From Streptomyces poonensis (GTDB lineage: Bacteria; Actinomycetota; Actinomycetes; Streptomycetales; Streptomycetaceae): a DNA stretch of 64,000 nucleotides. The notes under the pieces were generated by a model. That model searched no databases, had not been told where the DNA came from, and worked only from the letters and a program-made list of their open reading frames with translations. The DNA is taken from positions 1,475,241-1,539,240 of the forward strand of contig NZ_BMVW01000001.1 of the NCBI RefSeq assembly GCF_014650915.1, in the 5' to 3' direction. The number at the start of each line of letters is the position of its first letter. Positions within the stretch are counted from its first letter, which is position 1. This document shows, one piece after another, positions 7,520 through 17,990 of this stretch. The translations under genes and the position numbers were made by a program.

Positions 7520-8896
7520 CTACCCCAGTGCGCGGCCCAGCAGGTACACCGCGGGGGCCGCCGCCGTCAGGGGCAGGGCCACGCCCGCCGTGAAGTGCAC
7601 GAACCGCGACGGGTAGTCGTAGCTGGCGACGCGGTGGCCGATCAGCGCGCAGACGGCCGCGGCCAGGCCGACGAAGGCACCGTGCGTGCCCAGGTCGGCC
7701 AGTGAGCCCACCGCGATCCCGCCGCCCGCACCGGCCAGCAGCGCCACGACCACCGAGGCCGCCGTGGGCAGCGGCAGCGCACGGGCCAGGATCACCACGG
7801 CCACCGCCGCCGCGCCCGCCGTCACCGCGTCCGGGTCGGCCGCCAGATGTCCGGCCGCGACGATCGACAGGGCCGCCGACGCGACCGTCGCCGTCAGGCC
7901 GTACATGCGCTCGTCGGGGTCGGCGTGGCTGCGCAGCTGGAGGACGAGCGTCAGCAGGACCCAGACGCCGAGGGTGCCGAGGATGGCGGCCGGCGCGTGC
8001 TCCCGGCCGACCGCGAACAGGGCCACGTCGGCGGTCAGCGCACCGGCGAAGGCCAGCACGATGCCCTGCCGGGCGGGCCACATGCCGTTGAGCCGGAACC
8101 AGCCGGCCGCGGTCACCGCCTGGAGGATCACCAGCGGCACGACCAGGGCGAACTCGCCGATCGCCGCTGTCACGGAGAGCAGGATCCCGAGGACGGCGGT
8201 GAGCAGCGCGGGCTGCATCCCGGGCTCGATGATCGGCGACCGGCCCTCGGCGCGGGCGCGCTGGGCATCGGTGATCCGGGAATTGCCGGTGACGGTAGGG
8301 GGGCCGTAGCCGGGTCCCTGCTCCTCCTGGGAGGCGGGCTCCGGCTCGGGCGCGGGTGCCGGGGTGGGGATGGGTGCGAACTGGGCCTGGGCTTGCGCCT
8401 GGGCCTGGGCTTGCGCCTGGGCCTGGGCTTGGGCCTGAGCTTGTCCCTGCGGTCGCGGCTGCGCGTGCGGCTGGCCGTGTGTGTGCGGCCGGCCGTACGC
8501 CTGCGGCTGGACATGACCCTGCGGCTGGGCGGCGTACTGCTGCCACTGCTGGGGCTGAGGCTGGCCCTGATGCGGCTGCTGCGGGTGCTGCGGGTGCTGC
8601 GGGTGCTGCGGCTGATGGGGGACGGCGTGCGGCGTGCCGTAGGCCTGGTGCTGTGGCTGCCCGTATCCCTGCTGGGAGGGCAGGTAGGCCGTCTCCGTCA
8701 CGTCCGCCGCGGGGACCGGCGGCTGCATCTGGGTCTCCCAGGTCTGGCCCGCCCACTGCTGGGTGTACTGCTGGTCGTGCGCCTCGGCGTACTGCCACTC
8801 GGGCTGCCCGGGCTGGGCGGGCTGAGCGGGCTGAGCCGACTGCTGCCGGTACGGGTCGTACCCCTCGTAGGAGGAGCCGTAGGGCTGGTTGCTCAT
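7520..8896 (-). CDS. Large integral membrane protein with Gln/Pro/Ala-rich N-terminus
   Basis: 458 residues from ATG 8896. A GTG at 8908 would overlap the moaD stop but also overlaps the AGGAGGG ribosome binding site, so the ATG is preferred. Residues 1-205 are hydrophilic and repetitive: QPAQPAQPGQP, HPQHPQHPQHPQQPHQ, and a run of about nine QA pairs. From about residue 225 there are roughly nine or ten hydrophobic helices (for example LLTAVLGILLSVTAAIGEFALVVPLVI). No transport or enzyme motif is visible. It is cotranscribed with the MoaD/ThiS gene just upstream (8-base gap). Confidence 0.75.
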   Translation of the reverse strand: MSNQPYGSSYEGYDPYRQQSAQPAQPAQPGQPEWQYAEAHDQQYTQQWAGQTWETQMQPPVPAADVTETAYLPSQQGYGQPQHQAYGTPHAVPHQPQHPQHPQHPQQPHQGQPQPQQWQQYAAQPQGHVQPQAYGRPHTHGQPHAQPRPQGQAQAQAQAQAQAQAQAQAQAQFAPIPTPAPAPEPEPASQEEQGPGYGPPTVTGNSRITDAQRARAEGRSPIIEPGMQPALLTAVLGILLSVTAAIGEFALVVPLVILQAVTAAGWFRLNGMWPARQGIVLAFAGALTADVALFAVGREHAPAAILGTLGVWVLLTLVLQLRSHADPDERMYGLTATVASAALSIVAAGHLAADPDAVTAGAAAVAVVILARALPLPTAASVVVALLAGAGGGIAVGSLADLGTHGAFVGLAAAVCALIGHRVASYDYPSRFVHFTAGVALPLTAAAPAVYLLGRALG

Positions 8897-8904
8897 GGTC
8901 TGGT

Positions 8905-9159
8905 TCACCCTCCTGCGAACGGCGGGAGCACCTCGACCGTGCCGCCCTCGGCCAGCCGTACCGTCTCATGTCCACGGGTGCCCACGGGATCACCGTCGAC
9001 GAGGAACGAGCATCGCCGCAGCACGCGGACCAGTTCGCCCGGGTGTCGCTCACGGGCCGCGGCCAGCGCCTCGGCGAGCGTGTCCGCCTCGTACGGCTCC
9101 TCGGCGGTCCCGGCGGCGGCCTTGGCTGCGGCCCAGTACCGCACCGTGCCCTTTGCCAT
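8905..9159 (-). CDS. MoaD/ThiS family sulfur-carrier protein
   Basis: 84 residues starting at ATG 9159 (MAKGTVRYWAAAKAAAGT). The beta-grasp layout and C-terminal Gly-Gly (VEVLPPFAGG) are those of small sulfur carriers whose terminal glycine is adenylated and thiocarboxylated. It could serve molybdopterin synthesis, but no moaE or other cofactor gene is next to it, so the acceptor is unknown. The longer frame upstream lacks the family start. An array of five 11-bp repeats lies about 90 bases upstream on the same strand. Confidence 0.85.
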   Translation of the reverse strand: MAKGTVRYWAAAKAAAGTAEEPYEADTLAEALAAARERHPGELVRVLRRCSFLVDGDPVGTRGHETVRLAEGGTVEVLPPFAGG

Positions 9160-9250
9160 CTCGTCCCTCAATCTTCGTGACGCACACCAGTGTTGGTGCA
9201 CGCTGTGAACACCGTCAGGCTAGCCGCCCGCACTCCACCAGGAGGCCGCG

Positions 9251-9305
9251 GGACCGAACGCCCACCGAACACCGTACGAAAGCCGTACGAAAGCCACCCG
9301 AAAGC
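9251..9305 (-). repeat. Five phased 11-bp direct repeats upstream of moaD-like gene
   Basis: Read on the minus strand from 9305, successive 11-mers are CTTTCGGGTGG, CTTTCGTACGG, CTTTCGTACGG, TGTTCGGTGGG and CGTTCGGTCCC. Each has TTCG at positions 3-6. Two adjacent copies are identical. Eleven-base phasing is the spacing used by OmpR/PhoB-type regulators such as PhoP and GlnR, so this may be an operator. Confidence 0.65.
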
Positions 9306-9309
9306 ACGG

Positions 9310-10245
9310 TCAGAGCCGCAGGTCGCGCTCCTGCGAGCGTCCCCGCGGACGCTGCCGCGGGACGGTCGCCGCCGCCCATCGTCCGATGCGGTCCAGCAGC
9401 TCGTCGTCCGCCGCGTTCTCCGCGTGGCCCATTCCCCGCTCCAGCCACAGCTCGGCGTGGCCGCCGGACGCCTCGGCCAGCATGCGCGGGTGGTCCAGCG
9501 GGAAGTACGCGTCCCGGTCGCCGTGCACGACGAGGAGCGGGGTGGGAGCGATCAGCGGCACCGACTCGACCGGGGACGACGGGACCGGGTCCCAGTCGCG
9601 GTGGTGGATGCGGGTGCGGAAGCCGTAGCGGCCGACCAGGCGGCCCGCCGGCCGGGTCACCAGCCAGTGCAGCCGCCGCATGGGCGCGGTGCCGCGGTAG
9701 TACCAGCGGGCCGGCGCACTGACCGACACCACCGCGTCGGTGTGCGCGTTCCGGTACGCATCCACGCGTGCATCCGTGCGCCCCCCGTGCTCCGTGCCGC
9801 GGCCCTCGCCGTGCTTCCCGTCCGCGTGCAGCGCCGCGTGCCGCAGCACCACCGACCCGCCCATGGAGAAGCCGACGGTGACCACGCGCGCGTGCCCGAG
9901 CTCCCGCGCCCACGCGACCGCGGCCGCCAGGTCGAGCACCTCCCGGTCGCCCACGGTCGAGCGGCCGCCCGACGCCCCGTGGCCGCGGAAGGAGAAGGTG
10001 ACGACGGCCCCGTACCGGGCGAGGGCCCGCGCCACGCGCCGTACGTGCGGCCGCTGAAGATCACCCGTGAAGCCGTGCGCGACCACGAAGACCGGGTGAC
10101 GTGAGAGGGGCGTTCCGGCTTCGTATACGACGCCGCCCGGCTCGTATACGGCATCGATCGTCACACCGTCGAACGTACGAAGAAGCCTCCTCAGGGGCGT
10201 GCGCCCGCCCCTTTCGGAGTGCGTGACGACGGGCGACCGCGTCAT
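9310..10245 (-). CDS. Alpha/beta hydrolase
   Basis: 311 residues from ATG 10245, which has CAGG at a suitable distance; an in-frame ATG at 10269 adds eight residues. The fold markers are [12 protein letters not shown] (oxyanion region), GHGASGGRS, the nucleophile elbow GFSMGGS, the acid in [11 protein letters not shown] and the histidine in GMGHAE. There is no export signal, so the enzyme is cytoplasmic; substrate unknown. A hydrophilic His/Arg/Gly-rich insertion (about residues 155-185) follows the nucleophile and looks like a surface loop. It diverges from glnR. Confidence 0.85.
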   Translation of the reverse strand: MTRSPVVTHSERGGRTPLRRLLRTFDGVTIDAVYEPGGVVYEAGTPLSRHPVFVVAHGFTGDLQRPHVRRVARALARYGAVVTFSFRGHGASGGRSTVGDREVLDLAAAVAWARELGHARVVTVGFSMGGSVVLRHAALHADGKHGEGRGTEHGGRTDARVDAYRNAHTDAVVSVSAPARWYYRGTAPMRRLHWLVTRPAGRLVGRYGFRTRIHHRDWDPVPSSPVESVPLIAPTPLLVVHGDRDAYFPLDHPRMLAEASGGHAELWLERGMGHAENAADDELLDRIGRWAAATVPRQRPRGRSQERDLRL

Positions 10246-10501
10246 ATGACCTGCCGGACCAGTGCTCATGTGGGCTATTCTGCTGGGCGAAGGACTCGGG
10301 CAGCGTTGCCTCCGGGTCCTTTTGTGCTTTCGGGAGCGTTGTATACGACACGGGAAACCGCAGGTGTACGGGGCCTCGGATCGCATACGCGGAGCCCTGG
10401 GCGCGGGATCCGCACCGTACGAAGCAGTGCCGCAGACTCCCCCACCGCCCTGAGGACGTGGGAGTGCCCCCATCGCAGGGACCGAGGAGGAACCGAACGT
10501 T

Positions 10502-10582
10502 ATGGGCGAGCGAACCGTGCACGAACCGACGACGACCCAGATGCTCGAGCGGGGCCGGAAGCACGAGGGAGGCGCGCGATGA
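10502..10582 (+). CDS. Small ORF overlapping the glnR start
   Basis: ATG at 10502 has GAGGAGG 11 bases upstream and runs 26 codons to a TGA that overlaps glnR's ATG (ATGA, 10579-10582). The peptide is hydrophilic ([19 protein letters not shown] then KHEGGAR). The strong ribosome binding site and the overlap suggest that it is translated and that glnR translation is coupled to it. I know of no function. It could instead be a chance frame in the glnR leader. Confidence 0.5.
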   Translation: MGERTVHEPTTTQMLERGRKHEGGAR

Positions 10583-11367
10583 GCTCTCTGCTGCTGCTGA
10601 CCAACGCACTCCAGCCGTCGACGGAGGTGCTCCCCGCCCTCGGCCTGCTCCTGCACAACGTACGCGTGGCCCCCGCGGAGGGCCCCGCCCTGGTCGACAC
10701 CCCCGGTGCCGACGTCATCCTCATCGACGGGCGCCGTGACCTCCCGCAGGTCCGCAGCCTGTGCCAGCTGCTGCGCTCGACCGGTCCCGGCTGTCCGCTC
10801 GTCCTCGTCGTCACGGAGGGCGGTCTCGCGGCCGTCACCGCCGACTGGGGCATCGACGACGTCCTGCTGGACACCGCGGGTCCCGCCGAGGTCGAGGCCC
10901 GGCTGCGGCTCGCCATGGGCCGCCAGCAGATCGTCAACGACGACTCGCCGATGGAGATCCGCAACGGCGACCTGTCGGTGGACGAGGCGACGTACAGCGC
11001 CAAGCTCAAGGGCCGGGTGCTCGACCTGACCTTCAAGGAGTTCGAGCTCCTGAAGTACCTCGCCCAGCACCCGGGCCGCGTCTTCACCCGCGCGCAGCTG
11101 CTGCAGGAGGTCTGGGGCTACGACTACTTCGGCGGTACGCGCACCGTCGACGTGCACGTACGGCGGCTGCGGGCCAAGCTCGGCCCCGAGCACGAGTCGC
11201 TGATCGGCACCGTCCGCAACGTCGGCTACCGGTTCGTGACCCCGGAGAAGGTGGAGCGCGCCGCCGAGGAGGCCAAGGCCAAGACGCCCCGGAAGCAGCC
11301 GGAGAAGGCCGAGGACGCCGACGGGACGGCGCCCGCGGACGCCGCCGGGGTGGGCGCGGAGGCCTGA
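10579..11367 (+). CDS. glnR: Global nitrogen regulator GlnR
   Basis: 262 residues beginning [20 protein letters not shown], which I recognise as actinobacterial GlnR. An OmpR-type receiver (about 1-120) retains the strand-end aspartate in [10 protein letters not shown] but lacks a full phosphorylation pocket, as known for this orphan regulator. The winged-helix DNA-binding domain (about 130-225) contains [32 protein letters not shown] charged Lys/Glu tail follows. GlnR controls glnA, amtB and nitrate or urea genes when nitrogen is short. The ATG is preceded by GAGGGAGG and overlapped by a small upstream ORF. Confidence 0.93.
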   Translation: MSSLLLLTNALQPSTEVLPALGLLLHNVRVAPAEGPALVDTPGADVILIDGRRDLPQVRSLCQLLRSTGPGCPLVLVVTEGGLAAVTADWGIDDVLLDTAGPAEVEARLRLAMGRQQIVNDDSPMEIRNGDLSVDEATYSAKLKGRVLDLTFKEFELLKYLAQHPGRVFTRAQLLQEVWGYDYFGGTRTVDVHVRRLRAKLGPEHESLIGTVRNVGYRFVTPEKVERAAEEAKAKTPRKQPEKAEDADGTAPADAAGVGAEA

Positions 11368-11480
11368 CCCTCGCGCCGGGGAGCGGTCGGGGACCGGTCC
11401 CGCGCATGGAGCGGAACCGGTTCCGTACCAGCAACCGGTACGCCCTGCCCCGTGCCTTTCAATCCGCGTAGACTCCGCGC

Positions 11481-12503
11481 GTGGCCAAGGTGACTCGGGA
11501 CGATGTGGCACGGCTGGCGGGGACCTCCACCGCCGTCGTCAGCTACGTCATCAACAATGGACCCCGGCCGGTCGCCCCGGCCACGCGCGAGCGCGTCCAA
11601 GCCGCGATCAAGGAGCTGGGGTACCGGCCCGACCGGGTGGCCCAGGCCATGGCGTCGCGGCGGACCGAGCTCATAGGCCTGATCGTGCCGGACGCCCGCC
11701 AGCCCTTCTTCGGGGAGATGGCCCACGCGGTCGAACAGGCGGCCGCCGAGCGCGGCAAGATGGTCCTCGTCGGCAACTCCGACTACGTCGCCGAGCGCGA
11801 GGTCCACTATCTGCGGGCCTTCCTCGGGATGCGGGTGTCCGGCCTGATCCTCGTCAGCCACGCCCTGAACGACAACGCCGCCGCCGAGATAGACGCCTGG
11901 GACGCGCGCGTGGTGCTGCTGCACGAGCGGCCCGAGGCGATCGACGACGTCGCGGTGGTCACGGACGACATCGGCGGCGCCCAGCTCGCGGTGCGCCATC
12001 TGCTGGAGCACGGGCACCCGTACGTGGCCTGCCTGGGCGGTGTCGCGGAGACCCCGCTGGTCGGCGACCCCGTCTCCGACCACGTCGAGGGCTGGCGGCG
12101 CGCGATGCAGGAGGCGCGGATCCCCACGGAGGGGCGCCTGTTCGAGGCGCCGTACAACCGCTACGACGCATACCAGGTCGCCCTGGAGCTGCTGGCCGGG
12201 CCGCACCGCCCGCCCGCGATCTTCTGCTCCACCGACGACCAGGCGATCGGCGTGCTGCGCGCCGCGCGCGAGCTGCGGATCGAGGTGCCGGAGGAGCTGG
12301 CGGTCGCCGGCTTCGACGACGTGAAGGAGGCCGCGCTGACGGATCCGCCGCTGACGACGGTCGCGACGGACCGTACGGCGATGGCCCGGGCGGCGGTGGA
12401 TCTGGTGCTCGACGACGGGCTGCGGGTCGCGGGATCGCGGCGGGAGCGGGTGAAGCTGTTCCCGTCGCGGCTGGTGGTGCGGCGGTCGTGCGGGTGCCGG
12501 TAG
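11481..12503 (+). CDS. LacI family transcriptional regulator
   Basis: 340 residues from a GTG start. The N-terminal helix-turn-helix is [36 protein letters not shown], then the hinge [25 protein letters not shown] and a periplasmic-binding-protein-like sensor domain. The position-17 serine or threonine contact region differs from sugar-type LacI proteins (TSTAVVSYV). The C-terminus is basic and cysteine-containing (RSCGCR). The ligand is unknown; no transporter or sugar operon is adjacent, so it may act elsewhere. Confidence 0.9.
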   Translation: MAKVTRDDVARLAGTSTAVVSYVINNGPRPVAPATRERVQAAIKELGYRPDRVAQAMASRRTELIGLIVPDARQPFFGEMAHAVEQAAAERGKMVLVGNSDYVAEREVHYLRAFLGMRVSGLILVSHALNDNAAAEIDAWDARVVLLHERPEAIDDVAVVTDDIGGAQLAVRHLLEHGHPYVACLGGVAETPLVGDPVSDHVEGWRRAMQEARIPTEGRLFEAPYNRYDAYQVALELLAGPHRPPAIFCSTDDQAIGVLRAARELRIEVPEELAVAGFDDVKEAALTDPPLTTVATDRTAMARAAVDLVLDDGLRVAGSRRERVKLFPSRLVVRRSCGCR

Positions 12504-12610
12504 CTCAGCTCGTACGTGACTGAGCCGTCCGTCTTTATATCGGGCGAACGAGGTTCTGCCGGGCTTCTCAGCCGACGCTCAGGGAGCTCTCATGGACGGG
12601 CGAGAGGCTC

Positions 12611-13684
12611 ATGGACATGACCGAGAGCAGCTTCCGCCGCAACGGCGAGTACGAGCCCGAGTACCCCCAGAGTCACGGACAGCACGCCTACACTCCCGTC
12701 ACTCCCGTCAACCCGGAGTGGCCGCCCCCGCCGGCGTACGAGCCGGAGGCGGCGCGGGTCATGCAGGAGGCCGCTCCGGTACAGGAACCCGCGCCCGCCC
12801 CCAAGAAGCGCGCCCGCGGCCCGGTCGCCCTGCTGGCCGCCGTGGCGATCGTCGCCGCGGCCATCGGGGGCGGCACCGCGTACGGCATCCAGGAGCTGAC
12901 CGGCAACGACACGGTCGCCGCCAGTTCCTCCACCAGCACCAGCGTGGTCCCGACCAGCGAGAAGGGCACCGTCGCCGGGGTCGCCAAGGCGGTCAGCCCG
13001 AGCATCGTGGAGATCAGCGCCTCCTCGAACGCCGGTGAGTCCACCGGTTCCGGCGTGATCATCACCAGCGACGGCGAGATCATCACCAATAACCACGTGA
13101 TCTCCGGCGCCTCGCAGATCAAGGTGTCGACCAGCGACGGCAAGGAGTACAGCGCCCAGGTCGTCGGCACCGACAGCGCGAAGGACCTGGCGCTGATCAA
13201 GCTGGACAACGCCTCCGGCCTCACGACGGCCACCCTCGGCAACTCGGCGAACGTCCAGGTCGGCGACGAGGTGGTGGCGATCGGCTCCCCCGAGGGCCTG
13301 ACCGGCACCGTCACCAGCGGCATCGTGTCCGCCCTGGACCGGGACGTCACCGTCTCCACGGACGAGAGCCAGGGGCAGCAGCAACAGCAGCAGGGCGGCG
13401 GCTGGCCGTTCGAGTTCGGCGGGCAGCAGTTCAACGGCGACACCGGCTCCTCGACGACCACGTACAAGGCGCTCCAGACCGACGCCTCGCTCAACCCGGG
13501 CAACTCCGGCGGCGCCCTGATCGACATGAACGGCAACATCGTCGGCATCAACTCGGCGATGTACTCGGCGAGCGACGCGACGTCCTCGTCCAGCGCGGGC
13601 AGCGTCGGCCTCGGCTTCGCCATCCCGATCAACACCGTCAAGGCGGACCTGGAGACCCTGCGGGCGGGCGGCTCCGACAGCTGA
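12611..13684 (+). CDS. Membrane-anchored HtrA-type serine protease without PDZ domain
   Basis: 357 residues. A proline-rich cytoplasmic arm (1-66) leads to KKRARG and one membrane helix ([18 protein letters not shown]). The extracytoplasmic trypsin-like domain has His in TNNHVISG, Asp in [11 protein letters not shown] and the nucleophile Ser in [10 protein letters not shown] loop holds a QQQQQQ stretch. The chain ends soon after [18 protein letters not shown], so the PDZ domain of typical HtrA/DegP proteins is missing. It lies just upstream of an OmpR-type two-component system, as is common in Streptomyces, suggesting an envelope-stress role. Confidence 0.9.
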   Translation: MDMTESSFRRNGEYEPEYPQSHGQHAYTPVTPVNPEWPPPPAYEPEAARVMQEAAPVQEPAPAPKKRARGPVALLAAVAIVAAAIGGGTAYGIQELTGNDTVAASSSTSTSVVPTSEKGTVAGVAKAVSPSIVEISASSNAGESTGSGVIITSDGEIITNNHVISGASQIKVSTSDGKEYSAQVVGTDSAKDLALIKLDNASGLTTATLGNSANVQVGDEVVAIGSPEGLTGTVTSGIVSALDRDVTVSTDESQGQQQQQQGGGWPFEFGGQQFNGDTGSSTTTYKALQTDASLNPGNSGGALIDMNGNIVGINSAMYSASDATSSSSAGSVGLGFAIPINTVKADLETLRAGGSDS

Positions 13685-13755
13685 GCCGGACGTGCGAGGC
13701 TGAAGACGCAAGGACATGTCCGCTCGTCCCATCGCACCCGAGGAACGACACCACC

Positions 13756-14492
<737 letters not shown>

Positions 14493-14496
<4 letters not shown>

Positions 14497-15935
14497 GGCA
14501 GTTCCTGCGCCGGGTGCGTTCGTTGCCCATTCGCTCACGGTTGTCGTTGCTGGTGGCGGCGGCGGTGGCGTTCGCGGTGGCGGCGGTGTCGGTGACGTGC
14601 TGGTTCATCGTGCACGAGAAGCTGTACGGGCAGCTCAACGACGATCTGCGGAGGGGCATGCGGGCCCCCGACCAGGCGCTGAACTCCGCTCTCAACAACT
14701 GCTTCGAGACCCCGCAGAACACCGACAGCCCCTATCGGAACAACTACGTCCAGCTGGTCAAGGAGGACGGGACCGTCTGCGTCCTCGACACCTCCGTCGG
14801 CAAGGTCAAGGTCACCCAGGCCGACAAGGACACGATCACGAACGGTGACACCGGCAAGGACTACTTCCGCGACGGCACCGACGGGGACGGCAACGCGGTC
14901 CGCGTAATGCTCCAGCCGATGCCGACCACCACCCTCACCGGAGAGCCCGGTCCCAACGTCGGCCTCATGGTCGCCGTCTCCCTGAACAGCACCAAGGGCA
15001 CGCTGAACGATCTGGCGCTGATCCTGCTCCTCGTCTCCGGCATCGGAGTAGTCGGCGCCGGAGCCGCCGGTCTGGCGGTCGCCCGTGCGGGTCTCCGCCC
15101 CGTCGACAAGCTCACCGAAGCCGTCGAGCACGTCGCCCGCACCGAGGACCTGGCCATCCGTATCCCCGTCGAGGACGACAGCGACGACGAGATCGCCCGG
15201 CTGTCCCGCTCGTTCAACTCGATGACATCGTCCCTGGCCAGCTCCCGGGAGCTGCAACAGCAACTGATCGCGGACGCGGGCCACGAGCTCCGTACGCCCC
15301 TGACGTCCCTACGGACCAACATCGAGCTCCTCACCCGCAGCGAGGAGACCGGCCGCCCGATCCCCGAGGCCGACCGCAAGGCGCTGCTCGCCTCGGTGAA
15401 GGCGCAGATGACGGAGCTGGCCGCGCTCATCGGCGACCTCCAGGAGCTGTCGCGCTCGGAGAAGGGGCAGCACGCCGGGAAGGTGCAGGTGGTGGCCTGG
15501 CAGGACGTCGTCGAGTCGGCCCTGCGGCGGGCCCGGCTGCGCGGCCCTGAGCTGACGATCACGGCGGACGTCCAGCCCTGGTACGTCCGCGCGGAGCCGT
15601 CCACGCTGGAGCGGGCGGTGGTCAACATCCTGGACAACGCGGTGAAGTTCAGTCCGGGGGGCGGCACGATCGAGGTGTCCCTGGTGGACGGCGTCCTGAC
15701 GGTGCGCGACCACGGCCCCGGCATCCCGGCCGAGGAACTGCCGCACGTCTTCGACCGCTTCTGGCGCTCCCCGAGCGCGCGGGCCCTGCCGGGCTCGGGG
15801 CTGGGTCTGTCGATCGTGGCGCGTACGGTGCGGCAGGCGGGGGGCGAGGTGACGCTGGCCCGGGCCGAGGGTGGGGGGACGGTGGCGACGGTGCGGCTGC
15901 CGGGTGCGCCTATGGCTCCGCCGGAGATTCCGTAG
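14493..15935 (+). CDS. Sensor histidine kinase
   Basis: 480 residues from GTG 14493. Two membrane helices (about 17-39 and 168-192) bracket a roughly 125-residue extracytoplasmic sensor. A HAMP domain follows ([20 protein letters not shown]), then the phosphoacceptor His in [16 protein letters not shown] and an ATPase domain with [20 protein letters not shown] and GSGLGLSIV. It is the partner of the response regulator it overlaps. The signal is unknown. The 3' end overlaps the convergent gene at 15910 by 26 bases. Confidence 0.93.
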
Positions 15936-16269
15936 GGGGTTCGTAGGCCTGCCAGAAGACCTCTATGACCATGATCTGCGGATCCGCGGAGCGTCGAACG
16001 AAGGTGTAGACCAGCCAGCCATACTGGTTGTCGAAGTACACGATGCGCGGACCCTTGGGATCGCTGGACCGTACCGGCTCGACGTACATGGTCTCCGGGA
16101 GGTCGCCATCGGTATCGACTCCGCGGAAGTACGGATCCTTCGCGGTGACCAGCTCGGCCCGGATCTCGTCAACCATTCTCCGCACATGGTCCGGCAGTGC
16201 GTCACGGCCGACGAGGGCATCGAGCCGCCAGTCCATCTGCCAGGGTGGTCCCATGAACTCGTCGGTCAC
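15910..16269 (-). CDS. Candidate RelE/ParE-like partner of a DUF6247-type protein
   Basis: 119 residues starting at GTG 16269, overlapping the upstream gene's stop (GTGA). The first half is helical (LPDHVRRMVDEIRAEL) and the second is strand-rich (PRIVYFDNQYGWLVYTFVRRS, then MVIEVFW), the order seen in RelE/ParE toxins. The 79-residue product of 21707-21946, which also follows a DUF6247-like gene, shows the same pattern, ending GGFITYVVSNRHVVINVIDLV. A toxin role is inferred from this layout and gene pairing only. It overlaps the end of the kinase gene on the other strand. Confidence 0.6.
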   Translation of the reverse strand: MTDEFMGPPWQMDWRLDALVGRDALPDHVRRMVDEIRAELVTAKDPYFRGVDTDGDLPETMYVEPVRSSDPKGPRIVYFDNQYGWLVYTFVRRSADPQIMVIEVFWQAYEPPTESPAEP

Positions 16270-16613
16270 TCGCCGGGCTCCAAGTCCCGCGTGCCGTAAC
16301 GGATCTTCGCCACCTCTTCGAGAAGAACCCTGGCCTCCGCGATGTCCGTCGCTTCCGCCGCCCGGTGCTGAAGCCCGATCACGTGAGCGTCAAGCTCCGG
16401 ATCACGTGCGATCGCGTACTCACACCACCAGCGGGCCAGGAACGCGGACACGGGACCGACGTCGTACGTGTCGCCGATCGCCCGCTTCCAGTGCGCGTCG
16501 AAGTCGGGGAGGAGCTGGGGCGTGTACAGAGCGATGGCCCTGCGCAGGGCCATCGGCGTCCGCTCGGGCATAGGAGGGACGAACCGATCGGGATCCGCAA
16601 CGTGAGCAGCCAT
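16266..16613 (-). CDS. DUF6247-like small protein, possible antitoxin
   Basis: 115 residues from ATG 16613, with a strong GAAGGAGG ribosome binding site. The core RTPMALRRAIALYTPQLLPDF followed by HWKRA and WWCEYAIA lines up with RTPEAIRAALQRR-PDWLRAF, DWLSA and WFPFACA in the 21384-21710 product. This shows the two are homologs, and I associate them with DUF6247. Both precede a small strand-rich protein with GTGA overlap, the order antitoxin then toxin. No DNA-binding motif is obvious. Confidence 0.65.
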   Translation of the reverse strand: MAAHVADPDRFVPPMPERTPMALRRAIALYTPQLLPDFDAHWKRAIGDTYDVGPVSAFLARWWCEYAIARDPELDAHVIGLQHRAAEATDIAEARVLLEEVAKIRYGTRDLEPGE

Positions 16614-16810
16614 GACGGAAGTCCTCCTTCGACGCGATGTCTCCACGACCATAGCCGCGCTCACCGCACCCACGCGGAGCGTTCCCGCACCGGCTCCGGC
16701 GGGTCCTGGACACAAGTCTTTTCGACGCTCATATGCTCTGCCATGAGGACACCATGACCGAACCGCGTCCCTTCCCGTGCCGGTACCCGGCCCGCCTCAC
16801 TCGACGGTGT

Positions 16811-17905
16811 TCACACCCCCTGCGACTTTGACGTCGTCCTTCCTGACACGCCGTGCAGGAAGGACGCGAGGCGGTCGGCCTCGTCGTTGATCGCGGTGTG
16901 GTCGGCGGGGCTGAGGGTGCGTAGTGGTGTGACGGTGAGGGTGCCGTTGCCGCTGGTCCAGGTGGCGGCCACCCGGCCGTCGACGAGTACGAGGCGTTCA
17001 CCGGCGACGGAGAGGCCGCGGTGGGTGTCGTCGATGATGCGGGTGCGGTCGTGATAGCCGAGGACCGCGTTGTCGAAGGCGGGCAGGAAGCGTACGGGGG
17101 CCGGGGTGTCCGGGTCGGGTCTCGGGGCGTCGGGCAGATCGAGCAGTTCGCGGCCCCGGTCGTCACGGAAGCTGATCAGTTCGTCCCCGTCGCGGAGGGC
17201 GGCGACGGCCTCCGGCAGGCCGGCCAGGCCGCACCAGGCGCGCAGGTCGCTGCTGGAGGCGGGCCCGAAAGCACGCAGGTAACGGCGGACGAGTTCCGTG
17301 TCGACGCCGCCGGGGGTGGGCGGGTCGGTGCGGGTGAGCCAGGTGGACAAGGGCAGATACGTCGCTCCGGCCTTGCTGCGCCAGGTGCCGCGCGGGGGAA
17401 GCTGCACGGTGGGGACGAGAGCGGCGACGACGGCTTCACCCAGGACCCGGGGCCTGATGTCGGGCCAGTACGTGGCGAGGTCCCGGCCGATGTCGCCGAG
17501 GGAGCGGGGCAGGCCGTCGGCCATGAGGTCCCGGGCCCGTGCGGCGAGGACGTCCGGGTCGAGGTCGGCGAGGTCGCGGCGGTACGTGCCGAGGGTGCGC
17601 TGGCGGAGCAGGGTGTGGTGGCGGGGCCGCCAGTTCCACGCGTCGTCGGCGGTGACCAGGTGCACGGTGCGGCGCATGAGGTGCAGCCGGACGAGCGTGC
17701 GCTGTTCGAGCAGGCGCGACAGCTCGTCGGGGACAAAGTCGCGCACCCGGGACCAGAGTCCGGTGAACGGCTCCTGGGGCTCCTGCGCCTGCAGGCCGCC
17801 GAGGTGGGCGACGACGTCGGGAAGGCCGGCGTCGGTGCGGTCGAGCAGGAACTGGCGGGCCAGGGTCGCGCGGTTGAGGGCGCGGGTGCTGATGCGGGTG
17901 GTCAC
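16811..17905 (-). CDS. HTH_42 (AlkZ/YcaQ-like) protein
   Basis: 364 residues from GTG 17905 (VTTRISTRALNRATLARQ); the frame extends 20 codons further without family-like sequence. It contains tandem winged-helix segments and LGGLQAQEPQEPFTGLWSRV, which matches the HTH_42 family. The Gln39-x-Gln41 motif falls at the place of the catalytic QxQ of the crosslink-unhooking DNA glycosylase AlkZ. Many members have no proven activity, so glycosylase function is a hypothesis. It is followed at the 3' side by the DUF6247-type pair and preceded by a VOC gene in the same direction (85-base gap). Confidence 0.8.
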   Translation of the reverse strand: MTTRISTRALNRATLARQFLLDRTDAGLPDVVAHLGGLQAQEPQEPFTGLWSRVRDFVPDELSRLLEQRTLVRLHLMRRTVHLVTADDAWNWRPRHHTLLRQRTLGTYRRDLADLDPDVLAARARDLMADGLPRSLGDIGRDLATYWPDIRPRVLGEAVVAALVPTVQLPPRGTWRSKAGATYLPLSTWLTRTDPPTPGGVDTELVRRYLRAFGPASSSDLRAWCGLAGLPEAVAALRDGDELISFRDDRGRELLDLPDAPRPDPDTPAPVRFLPAFDNAVLGYHDRTRIIDDTHRGLSVAGERLVLVDGRVAATWTSGNGTLTVTPLRTLSPADHTAINDEADRLASFLHGVSGRTTSKSQGV

Positions 17906-17990
17906 AGGTGCTCCGTGCGGGGTGAGTCGGCGAGTGCGTGCCACGCACAGGTGCGGGGCACGCACTCCCTGGGCCTGGGAGAACTCCCTG

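Noticed and set aside
10246..11511. Long N-terminal extension of the hydrolase frame to 11511
   Set aside because: It runs antisense through glnR; the hydrolase domain starts after 10245.
16756..16833. 25-codon plus-strand frame (MTEPRPFPCRYPARL)
   Set aside because: No ribosome binding site, no homology recognised, and it runs into the HTH_42 gene's 3' end.
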